DNA of 64,000 bases. Origin: Cupriavidus sp. EM10 (lineage in GTDB: Bacteria > Pseudomonadota > Gammaproteobacteria > Burkholderiales > Burkholderiaceae). The stretch lies in the NCBI RefSeq assembly GCF_018729255.1, contig NZ_CP076060.1, positions 1,364,001 to 1,428,000 of the forward strand, in the 5' to 3' direction. Both the position numbers and the translations under genes were made by a program. Shown one piece after another: positions 9,111-18,622 of this stretch. Positions within the stretch are counted from its first letter, which is position 1, and each line of letters starts with the position of its first letter. The notes beneath the pieces were generated by a model. That model searched no databases. It had not been told where the DNA came from and worked only from the letters and a program-made list of their open reading frames with translations.

Positions 9111-11471
9111 TCAGCGCTTCAGCTTGGCGAAAGCCGCGGCCATCGCGCCTTGCTGCTCGGGCTGGCGGTTGTTGCCGGCGCCACGGTTGCCGCCATTGCC
9201 GGGGCGTTGGCCACGGTCGGCCGGACGGTCGCCGCCGCCCGTGCGGGCTGCCTGCTGGCCCGGCTCGTCGTCCAGGCGCATCGTCAGGCCGATGCGGTTG
9301 CGCTTGACGTCCACCTCCATCACCTTGACCTTGACGATCTGGCCGGCCTTGACCACTTCGTGCGCGTCCTTGACGAACTTGGTCGACAGCGCCGAGATGT
9401 GGACCAGGCCGTCCTGGTGCACGCCGATATCGACGAATGCACCGAAGGCCGCCACGTTCGTGACCACGCCTTCGAGGATCATGCCCGGCTGCAGGTCCTT
9501 CACGTCTTCCACGCCTTCCTGGAAAGTGGCGGTCTTGAACTCGGGACGCGGGTCGCGGCCGGGCTTTTCCAGTTCGGTCAGGATGTCGCGCACGGTAGGC
9601 ACGCCGAACTGATCGTCGGCAAACTGCTGCGGCGACAGGCCGCGCAGACTTTCGCGGTTGCCCATCACGTCCGACAGGCCCTTCTTGATGTGATCCAGGA
9701 TCTTCTGCACCACAGGGTAGGCTTCCGGGTGCACCGACGAGCGGTCCAGCGGGTTGTCGCCGGTGTTGACGCGCAGGAAGCCGGCGGCCTGCTCGAACGT
9801 CTTGTCGCCCAGGCGCGGCACCTTCTTCAGCGATTCACGATTGCTGAAGGCACCGTTGGCATCTCGGAATTCGACGATATTGCGCGCCAGCACCGAGTTC
9901 AGGCCCGACACGCGCGCCAGCAGCGGGGCGGATGCGGTGTTCACGTCCACACCCACGGCGTTCACGCAGTCTTCCACCACGGCGTCCAGCGCGCGGGCCA
10001 GCTCGCGCTGGTTCACGTCGTGCTGGTACTGGCCCACGCCGATCGACTTGGGATCGATCTTGACCAGTTCCGCCAGCGGGTCCTGCAGGCGGCGGGCAAT
10101 CGACACCGCGCCACGGATCGAAACGTCCAGGTCCGGGAATTCCTTGGCGGCCAGTTCCGACGCCGAGTACACCGACGCGCCGGCCTCGCTGACCACGATC
10201 TTGGTCAGCTTCAGTTCCGGGGCCGCCTTCATCAGGTCCTGCACGAGCTTGTCGGTCTCGCGGCTGGCCGTGCCGTTGCCGATCGAGCAGAGCGCCACGT
10301 TGTGCTGCTTTGCCAGGCGGGCCAGCGTGGCCAGCGAGCCATTCCAGTCGCGGCGCGGTTCGTGCGGATAGATCGTGGCGGTATCGAGCAGCTTGCCGGT
10401 GCTGTCAACCACGGCAATCTTGCAGCCGGTGCGGATGCCCGGGTCGATGCCCATCACGGACTTCGGGCCGGCCGGCGCGGCCAGCAGCAGTTCGTGCAGG
10501 TTGCGGCCAAACACCTTGATGGCCTCGCCCTCGGCGGTTTCGCGCAGCTGGGTCAGCAGTTCGGTTTCAATGTGCGGCTGCACCTTGACGCGCCAGCACC
10601 AGCGGCACACGTCGGACAGCCACTTGTCGGCCGGACGGTTGCGGTTTTCGATGCCGACATGGCGCGCGATCATGCCTTCGCACGGGTGCGGCACCATGGC
10701 GTCCTGTTCCTCGCCCAGGCCCAGCTTGACCAGCAGCACCCCGGCATTGCGGCCGCGGAACAGCGCCAGCGCACGGTGCGACGGCACGGTGCGGATGGTC
10801 TCGCTGTACTGGTAGTAATCGCGGAATTTCTCTTCCTCGGCCGTTTCCTTGCCTTCCATGACCGTGGACGACACCACGCCGTTGTTCCACAGATGGTCGC
10901 GCAGCTTGCCCAGCAGTTCGGCCGTTTCGCCAAATTGCTCGGACAGGATGTCGCGCGCGCCGTCCAGCGCGGCCTTGGTGTCGGGCACGCCGCCGTCGGC
11001 GGTGGGATTGCCGTTGACGTACTTCGCCGCCTCGGCCTGCGGATCGAGCGTGGGATCGGCCAGCAGCGCCTGCGCCAGCGGCTCCAGGCCGCATTCGCGG
11101 GCAATCTGGGCGCGTGTGCGGCGCTTGGGCTTGTAGGGCAGGTACAGGTCTTCCAGCGTCTGCTTGGTCTCGGCGCCCTCGATGGCGGCGCGCAGTTCGT
11201 CGCTCAGCTTGCCCTGTTCCTCGATCGACGCCAGGATCGTGGCGCGGCGGTCTTCCATGTCGCGCAGGTACAGCAGGCGTTCTTCCAGATTACGCAGTTG
11301 CGTATCGTCCAGGTTGCCCGTCACTTCCTTGCGGTAGCGGGCGATAAACGGCACCGTGGCACCTTCGTCCAACAGGTCGACGGCAGCCGCCACCTGGCGC
11401 GGTTGCACGGACAGTTCGGCCGCGATCAGCGACACAATCTTTTGCAGAACGGAAGCGGGCAGATTGGACAT
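9111..11471 (-). CDS. tex: Tex, S1-domain RNA-binding transcription accessory protein
   Basis: Full-length Tex/YqgF-like protein, 786 residues. It begins with the helical Tex N-domain ([29 protein letters not shown]), then the YqgF-homologous domain ([17 protein letters not shown] near residue 345), helix-hairpin-helix motifs ([17 protein letters not shown]) and a C-terminal S1 domain ([19 protein letters not shown] near residue 655). A low-complexity Gly/Asn/Arg tail follows. Tex binds nucleic acid and influences transcription and RNA turnover; its precise role is not defined. It is transcribed alone, opposite to kup. Confidence 0.95.
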   Translation of the reverse strand: MSNLPASVLQKIVSLIAAELSVQPRQVAAAVDLLDEGATVPFIARYRKEVTGNLDDTQLRNLEERLLYLRDMEDRRATILASIEEQGKLSDELRAAIEGAETKQTLEDLYLPYKPKRRTRAQIARECGLEPLAQALLADPTLDPQAEAAKYVNGNPTADGGVPDTKAALDGARDILSEQFGETAELLGKLRDHLWNNGVVSSTVMEGKETAEEEKFRDYYQYSETIRTVPSHRALALFRGRNAGVLLVKLGLGEEQDAMVPHPCEGMIARHVGIENRNRPADKWLSDVCRWCWRVKVQPHIETELLTQLRETAEGEAIKVFGRNLHELLLAAPAGPKSVMGIDPGIRTGCKIAVVDSTGKLLDTATIYPHEPRRDWNGSLATLARLAKQHNVALCSIGNGTASRETDKLVQDLMKAAPELKLTKIVVSEAGASVYSASELAAKEFPDLDVSIRGAVSIARRLQDPLAELVKIDPKSIGVGQYQHDVNQRELARALDAVVEDCVNAVGVDVNTASAPLLARVSGLNSVLARNIVEFRDANGAFSNRESLKKVPRLGDKTFEQAAGFLRVNTGDNPLDRSSVHPEAYPVVQKILDHIKKGLSDVMGNRESLRGLSPQQFADDQFGVPTVRDILTELEKPGRDPRPEFKTATFQEGVEDVKDLQPGMILEGVVTNVAAFGAFVDIGVHQDGLVHISALSTKFVKDAHEVVKAGQIVKVKVMEVDVKRNRIGLTMRLDDEPGQQAARTGGGDRPADRGQRPGNGGNRGAGNNRQPEQQGAMAAAFAKLKR

Positions 11472-11648
11472 CGAGAAAACGAGTCAGTCGAAAGCGGGGC
11501 ATTGTGCCACAAGCCCGGCGGCCTTCCGGTGACGGGAAGACACCTTTTACACTGTCTTTTCGGCGGCTTGCGCGGGTGGCGCCAGCGCGGCACCCGCCGC
11601 CCGGTTGGCGGCGCGATCCCACGTGCCCCCGGATGCTAGAATCGCGGC

Positions 11649-12443
11649 ATGATCGTCAAGCCCCTTCCGGCCGTCATGGCTCGCCCGGTTTCCCTTTCCG
11701 CCTTTCCGATTGCCACGCTGGCGCTGGCCGTGCTGCTGCTGGCCGCGCTGCCAGGCGGCGCGCATGCGCAGGCGTCGGCACCTGCCGCCGCGCCTGCATC
11801 CCCGACCACCTCTGCGCCGATCCCGCCGGACCCCGGCAAGCCGCGCGATTTCGAGGCCGAGCGCAAGGCCATCGGCGATTCGCGCGCCTGGGCCAACTAC
11901 CGGTTCGCAGTGGCCGAGCGGGCGTGCTACAGCAAGTTCCTGGTGACCAGCTGCATCGAGAAGGCCAAGGACGTCCAGCGCGACGAGCTGCACGTGCTGC
12001 GCGCCAAGGACCTGGAAGTTGGCGATGCCGAGCGCGCCTACAAGGCCGCCACGCGCGATCGCGAGCAGGCGTTGCGCCGTGCCGAATACGAGGCCGGCCA
12101 GCCGGGCCGGGCAGCCAACGAGCAGGCCAGCCGCGAAGCGTTCGAGCGCAAGCAGCAGGAGCAGGCCTTGCGCGACGCTCAGGCAACCGGCCAGGCGCCG
12201 CAGCGCGCCGCCAACGCCGAGGCGTATCAGAAAAAGCAGGACGACTACAACGCGCGCCTGAAGGAAGCCCAGCAGAAGGGGGCCGAGAGCGCGCGCCAGC
12301 GGCAGGAAAACGTCAAGACGTACGAGCAGAAGCAGGCGGATGCCGTGCAGCGCCAGAAAGACCTGGACGCGCGGCGTGCACAAGCCGAAGAAAAAAAGAA
12401 GCAGGGCGGCCAGAATTCGGCGCCGAGTCCGTTCGGTTTCTGA
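11649..12443 (+). CDS. Secreted Gln/Ala/Lys-rich coiled-coil protein, unknown function
   Basis: 264 residues. The signal peptide has hydrophobic core IATLALAVLLLAALPGGAHA followed by QA, then an Ala/Pro linker. The mature protein has a short folded part with two cysteines (ERACYSKFLVTSCIEKAKD), then long charged helices rich in Q, E, K, R and A (EAFERKQQEQALRDAQ, EAYQKKQDDYNARL) typical of a periplasmic coiled coil. An extended -10 (TGCTAGAAT, TAGAAT at 11637-11642) lies so close that the ATG at 11649 would be nearly leaderless. The in-frame ATG at 11676 (MARPVSLS) may be the real start. I recognise no characterised family. Confidence 0.7.
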   Translation: MIVKPLPAVMARPVSLSAFPIATLALAVLLLAALPGGAHAQASAPAAAPASPTTSAPIPPDPGKPRDFEAERKAIGDSRAWANYRFAVAERACYSKFLVTSCIEKAKDVQRDELHVLRAKDLEVGDAERAYKAATRDREQALRRAEYEAGQPGRAANEQASREAFERKQQEQALRDAQATGQAPQRAANAEAYQKKQDDYNARLKEAQQKGAESARQRQENVKTYEQKQADAVQRQKDLDARRAQAEEKKKQGGQNSAPSPFGF

Positions 12444-12500
12444 TTCGTTGGCAGGGTCGGCGGGGCCGCTGGCTGCCGCCATGGAGTACGAAGGCGCACC

Positions 12501-12704
12501 ATGGATGAAAATCTCAACACGCTGGCGCGGCAGATCATCGAGTTGCAGATCGAACACCGCGACCTCGATTTCCTGATCGACAGGCTATCTGCTGATCCCG
12601 CCCATGACGAACTGCAGTTGCGTCGCCTGAAGAAGCGCCGCCTCAAGCTCAAGGATGCAATCACCTTGCTGCAGTTGCACCTGGAGCCCGACGTGCCGGC
12701 CTGA
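12501..12704 (+). CDS. YdcH/DUF465 family small protein
   Basis: 67 residues matching the YdcH (DUF465) pattern: a helical hairpin with HRDLDFLIDRLSADPAHDELQL followed by the basic RLKKRRLKLKDAI and a short acidic tail. The family is widespread in proteobacteria and its function is unknown. It starts 57 bases after the secreted coiled-coil gene and is probably cotranscribed with it. Confidence 0.8.
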   Translation: MDENLNTLARQIIELQIEHRDLDFLIDRLSADPAHDELQLRRLKKRRLKLKDAITLLQLHLEPDVPA

Positions 12705-12730
12705 TGACCGGACCTGGATTGCGGACCTGA

Positions 12731-12760
12731 TTTTTCGGCCCTGAATTTTTCGGCCCTGAA
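12731..12760. repeat. Tandem 15-base repeat, two exact copies
   Basis: The unit TTTTTCGGCCCTGAA occurs at 12731-12745 and again at 12746-12760, flanked by degenerate partial copies (GACCTGA before, TTGCGGCCC after). It lies in the gap between the YdcH-like gene and the helicase gene. Function unknown; likely replication slippage. Confidence 0.8.
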
Positions 12761-12831
12761 TTGCGGCCCACGCAACAGACATTCCCCCGTGGCAGGCCCC
12801 GCCGGCCACGGGCATCGAAGAAAGCCCCACC

Positions 12832-15090
12832 TTGCCAGATCCCACCGACGACCTCCTGTCCGATGCCGCCGAGGCGCCCGACGCACACGAACCCGCCGCA
12901 TCGCCGGGCGACGCCGTGGCTGCCACATCGGCCAGCCAGGCGGCCTCGCAAGCCGCGCAACTGGCGACGATGTTCGCCGATACCGGCACGCTGGCCACGG
13001 CCATCCCCGGCTACCGGCCGCGCGCGTCGCAGCAGAAGATGGCCGAAGCCGTGGCCAGTGCCATCGCACAGAACGACACGGTCATCGTCGAAGCGGGTAC
13101 CGGCACCGGCAAGACCTTCGCCTACCTGGTGCCGGCCATGCTGTGGGGCGGCAAGGTGATCCTGTCCACGGGGACCAAGAACCTGCAGGACCAGCTGTTC
13201 CTGCGCGATATCCCCACGGTTCGCCACGCGCTGAACGTGCCGGTATCTGTGTCGCTGCTCAAGGGGCGTGCCAACTACGTGTGCCACTACCACCTGGAGC
13301 GCGCGCAGGCCAACGGCCGCCTGGCATCGAAACAGGATGCCGCGTGGCTGCGCGACATCGGCAACTTTGCCAAGACCACGGCCACCGGCGACAAGGCCGA
13401 ACTGGCCGCCGTGCCCGAAAACGCACCGGTCTGGCAGTTGGTGACGTCCACGCGCGACAACTGCCTGGGCAGCGAATGCCCGAACTACAAGGAATGCTTC
13501 GTCATGCGCGCCCGCAAGGAGGCGCAGCAGGCCGATGTGGTGGTGGTGAACCATCACCTGTTCTTTGCCGACGTGGTGCTGCGCGATACCGGCATGGCCG
13601 AGCTGCTGCCGGCCGCCAACACCGTGATCTTCGACGAAGCCCACCAGTTGCCGGAAACCGCCACGCTGTTCTTTGGCGAAACGCTATCCACCAGCCAGTT
13701 GCTGGAACTGGCCCGCGACACCGTGGCCGAAGGGCTCTCGCACGCCCGCGATGCCGTGGACTGGGTGGCGCTCGGGGCGCCCCTGGAGCGTGCCGCACGC
13801 GACCTGCGCCTGGCATTTGGCCGGGACAACGTACGTATGGCGATGGGGCAGATCGACGCCGATCCGCGCACCGCCGAACCGTTCTATGAAACGCTAGACG
13901 CGCTGGAAGAGGCGCTGTCGGGGTTTGTCGAGGCCCTGGAATCGCAGGCCGAGCGCGCCGAAACGCTGGAGCAATGCCATCGCCGGGCCGTGGAGCTGGC
14001 CAACAAGCTGGAAGTCTGGCGCGACGACCGCGTGGCAACGCCGCCTGCAGCCGCAACGGCTGCGCCCTCCGAGGAATCGGCCGTCGAAGGCAACACGGAA
14101 ACGCCACCACCGCCGGCGCCCGCCCAGTTCGGCCCGGACACCGTGCGCTGGGTGGAAGTGTTCTCGCACACCGTGCAACTGCATCGCACCCCGCTGTCGA
14201 TCGCGCCGATCTTCACGCGGCAGCGCGAAGGCCAGCCACGCGCCTGGGTCTTTACCTCGGCGACGCTGTCGGTGAAGGGCAATTTCTCGCACTACGCGGC
14301 CCAGCTTGGGCTGAACAAGGATCAGTCGCTGACGCTGCCCAGCCCGTTCGACTACGCGAAGCAGGGCCTGCTCTACGTGCCGCGCGACATGCCGGCGCCC
14401 AATTCGCCCCAGTTCACCGAAGCCGTGGTCGAGAAGGCCCTGCCGCTGATCGAGGCGGCTGGCGGTCGAACTTTCCTGCTCTGTACCACGCTGCGGGCCG
14501 TGCAGAAAGCGTCGGACATGCTGTACGACCTTTTTGCCGCGCGGGGCATCAACCTGCCGCTGCTGGTGCAGGGTCAGGCCAGCCGGACAGAACTGCTCGA
14601 CCGCTTCCGGCAGCTCGGCAATGCCGTGCTGGTTGGCAGCCAGAGTTTCTGGGAAGGCGTGGATGTGCGCGGTGAGGCGCTTTCTTTGGTCATTATCGAC
14701 AAGCTGCCGTTCGCACCCCCCGACGATCCGGTGCTGGCAGCGCGCATGGAAGTACTGCAGAAGAAGGGCCTGAGCCCGTTTGCCGTCCATCAGCTGCCGC
14801 ATGCGGTCATCACGCTGAAGCAGGGCGCCGGCCGCCTGATCCGCTCGGAATCGGATCGCGGCGTGCTGGCCATCTGCGACACGCGGCTGGTTGAAAAACC
14901 CTATGGCCGGCAGATCTGGCAAAGCCTGCCGCCGTTCACGCGTACGCGCGAGGCGGACACGGTGGTGCGGTTCCTGGAAAGCCTGCGTGCGCCGGCCGGC
15001 GAGAAGGGCATGGAAGGGCTTGAAGGGCTGGAAGGGACGAGAGCGGCGGGGCGGAGCCGGTATAGAAATAGCAGAAAGCTTAAAAGCTGA
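12832..15090 (+). CDS. ATP-dependent DNA helicase, DinG/YoaA family
   Basis: XPD-like superfamily 2 helicase, 752 residues, starting at TTG 12832 (no better start is nearby). Walker A is EAGTGTGKTFAYL at about residue 88 and the DEAH box is FDEAHQLPE. Between them is the iron-sulfur cluster region with cysteines in NYVCHYHLE, NCLGSECPNYKECF. The C-terminal helicase motifs are SQSFWEGVDVRG and LKQGAGRLIRSESDRG. It should unwind damaged or replication-blocked DNA and R-loops, as for DinG and YoaA. The last 35 residues (GMEGLEGLEGTRAAGRSRYR and on) are low-complexity, encoded by near-repeats of GAAGGGCTG, and look unlike the family. They may be a recent extension or a small 3' sequence error. 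Confidence 0.9.
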   Translation: MPDPTDDLLSDAAEAPDAHEPAASPGDAVAATSASQAASQAAQLATMFADTGTLATAIPGYRPRASQQKMAEAVASAIAQNDTVIVEAGTGTGKTFAYLVPAMLWGGKVILSTGTKNLQDQLFLRDIPTVRHALNVPVSVSLLKGRANYVCHYHLERAQANGRLASKQDAAWLRDIGNFAKTTATGDKAELAAVPENAPVWQLVTSTRDNCLGSECPNYKECFVMRARKEAQQADVVVVNHHLFFADVVLRDTGMAELLPAANTVIFDEAHQLPETATLFFGETLSTSQLLELARDTVAEGLSHARDAVDWVALGAPLERAARDLRLAFGRDNVRMAMGQIDADPRTAEPFYETLDALEEALSGFVEALESQAERAETLEQCHRRAVELANKLEVWRDDRVATPPAAATAAPSEESAVEGNTETPPPPAPAQFGPDTVRWVEVFSHTVQLHRTPLSIAPIFTRQREGQPRAWVFTSATLSVKGNFSHYAAQLGLNKDQSLTLPSPFDYAKQGLLYVPRDMPAPNSPQFTEAVVEKALPLIEAAGGRTFLLCTTLRAVQKASDMLYDLFAARGINLPLLVQGQASRTELLDRFRQLGNAVLVGSQSFWEGVDVRGEALSLVIIDKLPFAPPDDPVLAARMEVLQKKGLSPFAVHQLPHAVITLKQGAGRLIRSESDRGVLAICDTRLVEKPYGRQIWQSLPPFTRTREADTVVRFLESLRAPAGEKGMEGLEGLEGTRAAGRSRYRNSRKLKS

Positions 15091-15123
15091 GGGGTTCCGC
15101 GCGGTTCACCTTGGACAGGAGCG

Positions 15124-15155
15124 AAAAAAAGCCCGACCTTGCGTCGGGCTTTTTC
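15124..15155 (+). terminator. Rho-independent terminator after the helicase gene
   Basis: Stem AAAAAGCCCGAC / GTCGGGCTTTTT around a CTTGC loop, with an A-run on one side and a T-run on the other. It can work in both directions, serving the helicase (+) and bamD (-), whose 3' ends face each other. Confidence 0.85.
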
Positions 15156-15188
15156 ACGTTGCGGCGTAAGCGGTGCGGGGTCAGAACC

Positions 15189-16028
15189 TCAGAACCTCAG
15201 AACACTTCCCCACCAGGACTTGTCCTTGCGGCGCTGTCCGTACTTGACGAAGTCGCTGTTCGGGTAGTTACGTTCCATCACGCGGGCCGCATCGTCGCGC
15301 AGGTCCTTCATGCCCAGCGCATCGTACGACCGCACCATGATGTAGAGCGCTTCCTCGTTGGCCGGCGCGCCATCGTAGTCCTTGAGCGCCTGCTGGGCGC
15401 GGTTGACGGCGGCCAGGTAGGCGCCACGGCGGTAGTAGTAGCGTGCGGCGTGCACTTCGTGCTGGGCCAGCGCGTTGACGATGTACTGCATGCGCAGCGT
15501 GGCGTCAGGCGTGTACTTGCTTTCCGGATAACGCGTGATCAGGGTCTGGAACGCGTCGTAGGCGGCACGCGCGGCCTTGGGGTCGCGTTCGCTGAGATCC
15601 TGGCCCGAGAAGCGGCCCAGCCAGCCAAGGTTGTCGTTGAAGTTGATCAGGCCCTTGAGGTAGTAGGCGTAATCGATGTTCGGGTGGCTCGGGTGCAGCT
15701 GGATGAAGCGGTCCACGGCAGCCAGCGCGGCGGCGGTCTCGCCGTCCTTGTAGCTGGCGTAGGCGGTATCGATCTGCGCCTGCTGTGCGTAGCGGCCAAA
15801 CGGATAGCGGCCCTCGAGCTTTTCGTACAGCTTGACGGCGCGCGTGTAGTCGCCGCCATCCAGGGCATCCTTGGCTTCCGAATATAATTTGTTGGCCGAC
15901 CAGCCGGCGGTTTCGTCAGGCTGGTCTCCCAGCAGGCCGCATGCCGATAGCATGACGCAGCCGCCTGCAAGCAAAACCGCTCCAATTTTCGCGCGCCAGT
16001 TCGCGCGTTTGATGCTCTGCAATTGCAT
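15189..16028 (-). CDS. bamD: Outer membrane protein assembly factor BamD
   Basis: Lipoprotein of the BAM complex that inserts beta-barrel proteins into the outer membrane; 279 residues. ATG 16028 gives [20 protein letters not shown] followed by the lipobox LSAC, with the acylated Cys near residue 30. Tetratricopeptide-like repeats follow ([58 protein letters not shown]). The frame continues far upstream into the antisense of rluD, which is spurious. It is divergent from rluD with about 100 bases between them, so the two promoters must lie in or near each other's 5' regions. Confidence 0.95.
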   Translation of the reverse strand: MQLQSIKRANWRAKIGAVLLAGGCVMLSACGLLGDQPDETAGWSANKLYSEAKDALDGGDYTRAVKLYEKLEGRYPFGRYAQQAQIDTAYASYKDGETAAALAAVDRFIQLHPSHPNIDYAYYLKGLINFNDNLGWLGRFSGQDLSERDPKAARAAYDAFQTLITRYPESKYTPDATLRMQYIVNALAQHEVHAARYYYRRGAYLAAVNRAQQALKDYDGAPANEEALYIMVRSYDALGMKDLRDDAARVMERNYPNSDFVKYGQRRKDKSWWGSVLRF

Positions 16029-16124
16029 GGGCAACCTGTTCCGGATGAAAAAAATAGCGCCAAGCATTATAGCCGAAGCCCCAAGACCGAAACCGGTCTG
16101 GAACGCCACACCGAAAAAGCCGAC

Positions 16125-17270
16125 GTGACCGACCAGGAATCCGAAGACTTCGACGACCCTCTCGACGATGGCGACGAGGGCGATTCCGGCGGCGAGTTCA
16201 ATGACGAGGTGCCTGCCACGGCGCCTGCCGCGCCTGACCTGGTGCCACTGTACCTGGAAGTCGATAGCGCGGCCCATGGCGAGCGGCTCGACAAATTGCT
16301 GGCGCGGCACTTCAGCGAATTTTCGCGCAGCCGCATCCAGCAGTGGATCGAGGACGGCGCCGTGCGCGTGGACGGCGAGCCCAGCCGCGCCAAGGCGTCG
16401 ATGCAGATGGGGCAGCAGATCGAGATCCACCCTCAGGCCGCCCCGGAATCGATGGCATTCACGGCGGAGGACGTGCCGCTGGACGTGCTGTACGAGGACG
16501 ACGCGCTGCTGGTCATCAACAAGCCGGCAGGCCTGGTGGTGCATCCGGCCGCGGGCAACTGGAGCGGCACGGTGCTGAACGGGCTGCTGCACCGCGACCC
16601 GCACGCCGCGCGACTGCCGCGTGCCGGCATCGTGCATCGGCTCGACAAGGAAACGTCCGGCCTGATGGTGGTGGCGCGCACGCTGACCGCGCAGACCGAT
16701 CTGGTGCGGCAACTGCAGGCGCGCACGGTCAAACGTTCGTACATCGCCCTGGTGTGGGGCGAGACGCCCGACGACGGCACGATCGATGCCCCGATCGGCC
16801 GCGATCCGCGCGAGCGCACGCGCATGGCCATCGTGCATACGAATAGCGGCAAGCCGTCGCGGACCCATTTCGAAACGCTCGGCACCGTGCCGCTAGGACG
16901 CTCGAAGGTGTCGATGGTGATGTGCCAGCTGGAAACCGGCCGCACGCACCAGATCCGCGTGCATTTCGAATCGATCGGCCACCCGTTGGTGGGGGATCCG
17001 GTCTACCACAAGGCCACCCAGCGCGGCCAGCGACCGGCCGTGCGCGTGCCGCTGCCGGTGCCGTTCACGCGCCAGGCCCTGCATGCGTACCGGCTGGGGC
17101 TGGTGCACCCGGTGACGGGCCGCAAGAAGTCGTGGGAGGCCGAGCCGCCCGAAGACCTGCAGGCGCTGATCGACGCGCTCGACTTCGACCGGTATGCGGA
17201 AGAGGACGACGAGGACGAGGTCGAGCCCGAGTGGTACGAGGGGGAGGCCGACGATGATGACGAAGACTGA
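16125..17270 (+). CDS. rluD: 23S rRNA pseudouridine synthase RluD
   Basis: Modifies uridines of 23S rRNA helix 69 (positions 1911, 1915 and 1917 in E. coli). I chose GTG 16125 ([11 protein letters not shown]); the upstream frame overlaps the bamD start and is not family-like. The 381-residue product has an acidic N-terminal leader (residues 1-40), an S4 domain ([20 protein letters not shown]) and the catalytic motif [17 protein letters not shown] with its essential Asp. Further motifs are [13 protein letters not shown] and [10 protein letters not shown]. The very acidic C-terminal tail [20 protein letters not shown] is unusual in length. The stop lies 17 bases inside the next gene, pgeF. Confidence 0.93.
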   Translation: MTDQESEDFDDPLDDGDEGDSGGEFNDEVPATAPAAPDLVPLYLEVDSAAHGERLDKLLARHFSEFSRSRIQQWIEDGAVRVDGEPSRAKASMQMGQQIEIHPQAAPESMAFTAEDVPLDVLYEDDALLVINKPAGLVVHPAAGNWSGTVLNGLLHRDPHAARLPRAGIVHRLDKETSGLMVVARTLTAQTDLVRQLQARTVKRSYIALVWGETPDDGTIDAPIGRDPRERTRMAIVHTNSGKPSRTHFETLGTVPLGRSKVSMVMCQLETGRTHQIRVHFESIGHPLVGDPVYHKATQRGQRPAVRVPLPVPFTRQALHAYRLGLVHPVTGRKKSWEAEPPEDLQALIDALDFDRYAEEDDEDEVEPEWYEGEADDDDED

Positions 17271-18054
17271 CGCGTCGGCCTGGATCGTCCCCGACTGGCC
17301 CGCGCCGGCCCGGGTGCGCGCGCTGTCGACCACGCGGATCGGCGGCGTCAGCACGGGGCCGTATGGCCTGGCGGACGGCAGTGCCGGGGGGCTCAACCTG
17401 GGCACGCACGTCGGCGACGACCCCGCTGCGGTAGCCGCCAACCGCGCCCGCCTGGCCAGCCATCTGCCAGCCATGCCGCACTGGCTCGAGCAGGTGCATG
17501 GCTGCGGCGTGGCCACCGCCGATGACGATATGGATGCCAACCTCGTGCCGCGCGCCGATGCCAGCGTGAGCGCCACGCCGGGCCACGTCTGCGCAATCAT
17601 GACGGCCGACTGCCTGCCGGTGCTGCTGTGCAATACGGCGGGGACGGTGGTGGGCGCCGCGCATGCCGGCTGGCGCGGGTTGTGCGACGGGGTCATCGAG
17701 GCCACGCTGGCGCGCATGGCCGAGCGCGCTGGCGAGCCGGCGCAGTGGCTGGCGTGGCTGGGGCCGGCAATCGGTCCAACGGCCTTCGAGGTGGGTGCCG
17801 AGGTGCGCGAGGCCTTCCTGCAGCAGGCGACGCCTGCCGAGCGCGAGTCGGTCGAAGCCGCGTTCGTGGCGGGAGCGCCAGGCAAATACCTGGCCGATCT
17901 GTATGCACTGGCACGCATTCGCCTGGCGCGCGTCGGCTGCACGCAGGTGTTCGGCGGCGATACGTGCACCGTCAGCGATGCCGGGCGGTTCTTTTCCTAT
18001 CGCCGCGACCGCACCACGGGCCGCATGGCCACGCTGGTCTGGCTGGCCGACTAG
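17254..18054 (+). CDS. pgeF: Purine nucleoside phosphorylase/laccase-domain protein PgeF (YfiH, DUF152)
   Basis: 266-residue YfiH/PgeF family protein, which in E. coli corrects peptidoglycan precursors and in other bacteria has purine nucleoside phosphorylase or deaminase activity. Family motifs are [15 protein letters not shown] near the N-terminus, the metal site [17 protein letters not shown], and AAHAGWRGL, with a late [19 protein letters not shown]. The start ATG 17254 overlaps the rluD end and is preceded by GAGGGGGAGG, so translation is coupled. Its stop overlaps that of the convergent membrane protein gene at CTAG (18051-18054). Confidence 0.93.
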   Translation: MMTKTDASAWIVPDWPAPARVRALSTTRIGGVSTGPYGLADGSAGGLNLGTHVGDDPAAVAANRARLASHLPAMPHWLEQVHGCGVATADDDMDANLVPRADASVSATPGHVCAIMTADCLPVLLCNTAGTVVGAAHAGWRGLCDGVIEATLARMAERAGEPAQWLAWLGPAIGPTAFEVGAEVREAFLQQATPAERESVEAAFVAGAPGKYLADLYALARIRLARVGCTQVFGGDTCTVSDAGRFFSYRRDRTTGRMATLVWLAD

Positions 18055-18302
18055 GCGCCGCCGCTGCCCTCGTCCGGCATCCGCGCCGCCTGCGCGTCCT
18101 GTGCCGGCGCGGTTAGCCGGGCTTCCTCGGCCTCCCGTGCCTTGCGCCGGCGCTGGCGCCCCGGCGTTCCCATGATGTACATCACGATCGACACCGGAGC
18201 CAGCCCGTACAGCAGGAACGTGGCCACGCCCGCGACGATGCTGGTCTCGGTGATGGCCATCATCAGGGCGACGTAGAGCCAGCCAATTGCCACGATATAC
18301 AT
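18051..18302 (-). CDS. Small two-helix membrane protein, unknown function
   Basis: 83 residues with two predicted membrane helices (IVAIGWLYVALMMAITETSIV and VATFLLYGLAPVSIVMYIMG) and a basic, Ala-rich cytoplasmic tail (RQRRRKAREAEEARL). The gene is convergent with pgeF and shares its last bases. It sits divergently next to the phaC promoter region. I do not recognise a named function. Confidence 0.65.
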   Translation of the reverse strand: MYIVAIGWLYVALMMAITETSIVAGVATFLLYGLAPVSIVMYIMGTPGRQRRRKAREAEEARLTAPAQDAQAARMPDEGSGGA

Positions 18303-18404
18303 CAGGCTTTCATCTTTCTCGAATTGGGGATGGACCGGGCCGGTAACCCGCGCCAGGATTACCGTCCGGTAGGTCGGGCTTCACTTATTCGGCCCTTGCA
18401 TGGC

Positions 18405-18422
18405 AATGCGGATTTCCGCATT
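18405..18422. promoter_or_regulatory. Inverted repeat overlapping the phaC -35 element
   Basis: AATGCGGA-TT-TCCGCATT, eight-base perfect arms, with the last two bases forming the TT of the TTGACA box. It is well placed for a repressor or activator. The binding factor is unknown. Confidence 0.6.
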
Positions 18423-18438
18423 GACAGTCTCTCCTTTG

Positions 18439-18456
18439 CGAGGCAACAATGCCTCG
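18439..18456. promoter_or_regulatory. Inverted repeat centred on the phaC -10 element
   Basis: CGAGGC-AACAAT-GCCTCG: six-base perfect arms exactly flank the -10 hexamer. This could be a dimeric operator or a strand-opening structure. I do not remember this symmetry in the C. necator promoter, whose right-hand flank differs. Confidence 0.55.
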
Positions 18457-18622
18457 AAATGTATCGGAACCGAGGAACGATTCCAGGGTTTCGCCGGCAA
18501 GCATAGCGTAAGAGCCAAGCCGCCCTGGGCAGCTTGCGGACGCAACCCGGATACGGGGCGGGTCGGGAGACAGTTACCCCGAGCCCGTCATCCATTACGA
18601 CAGGCAGAGAGACGATTACATC

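Larger units (their letters stand above)
18303..18622 (+). promoter_or_regulatory. phaCAB promoter and leader region
   Basis: 320 bases without a gene. The promoter is TTGACA at 18421-18426, an 18-base spacer, and AACAAT at 18445-18450. I recall the same pairing and spacing for the C. necator phaC promoter. Transcription would start near 18457, giving a leader of about 165 bases. The start codon at 18623 is preceded by AGAGAGA at 18606-18612. Two perfect inverted repeats overlap the -35 and -10 elements (listed separately). Confidence 0.85.

Noticed and set aside
9075..11639. 854-codon open frame antisense to tex
   Set aside because: No ribosome site or family similarity. Composition mirrors the codon bias of tex on the other strand.
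18324..18506. 60-codon frame in the phaC leader
   Set aside because: It spans the promoter elements and has no ribosome site. A leader peptide role cannot be supported.
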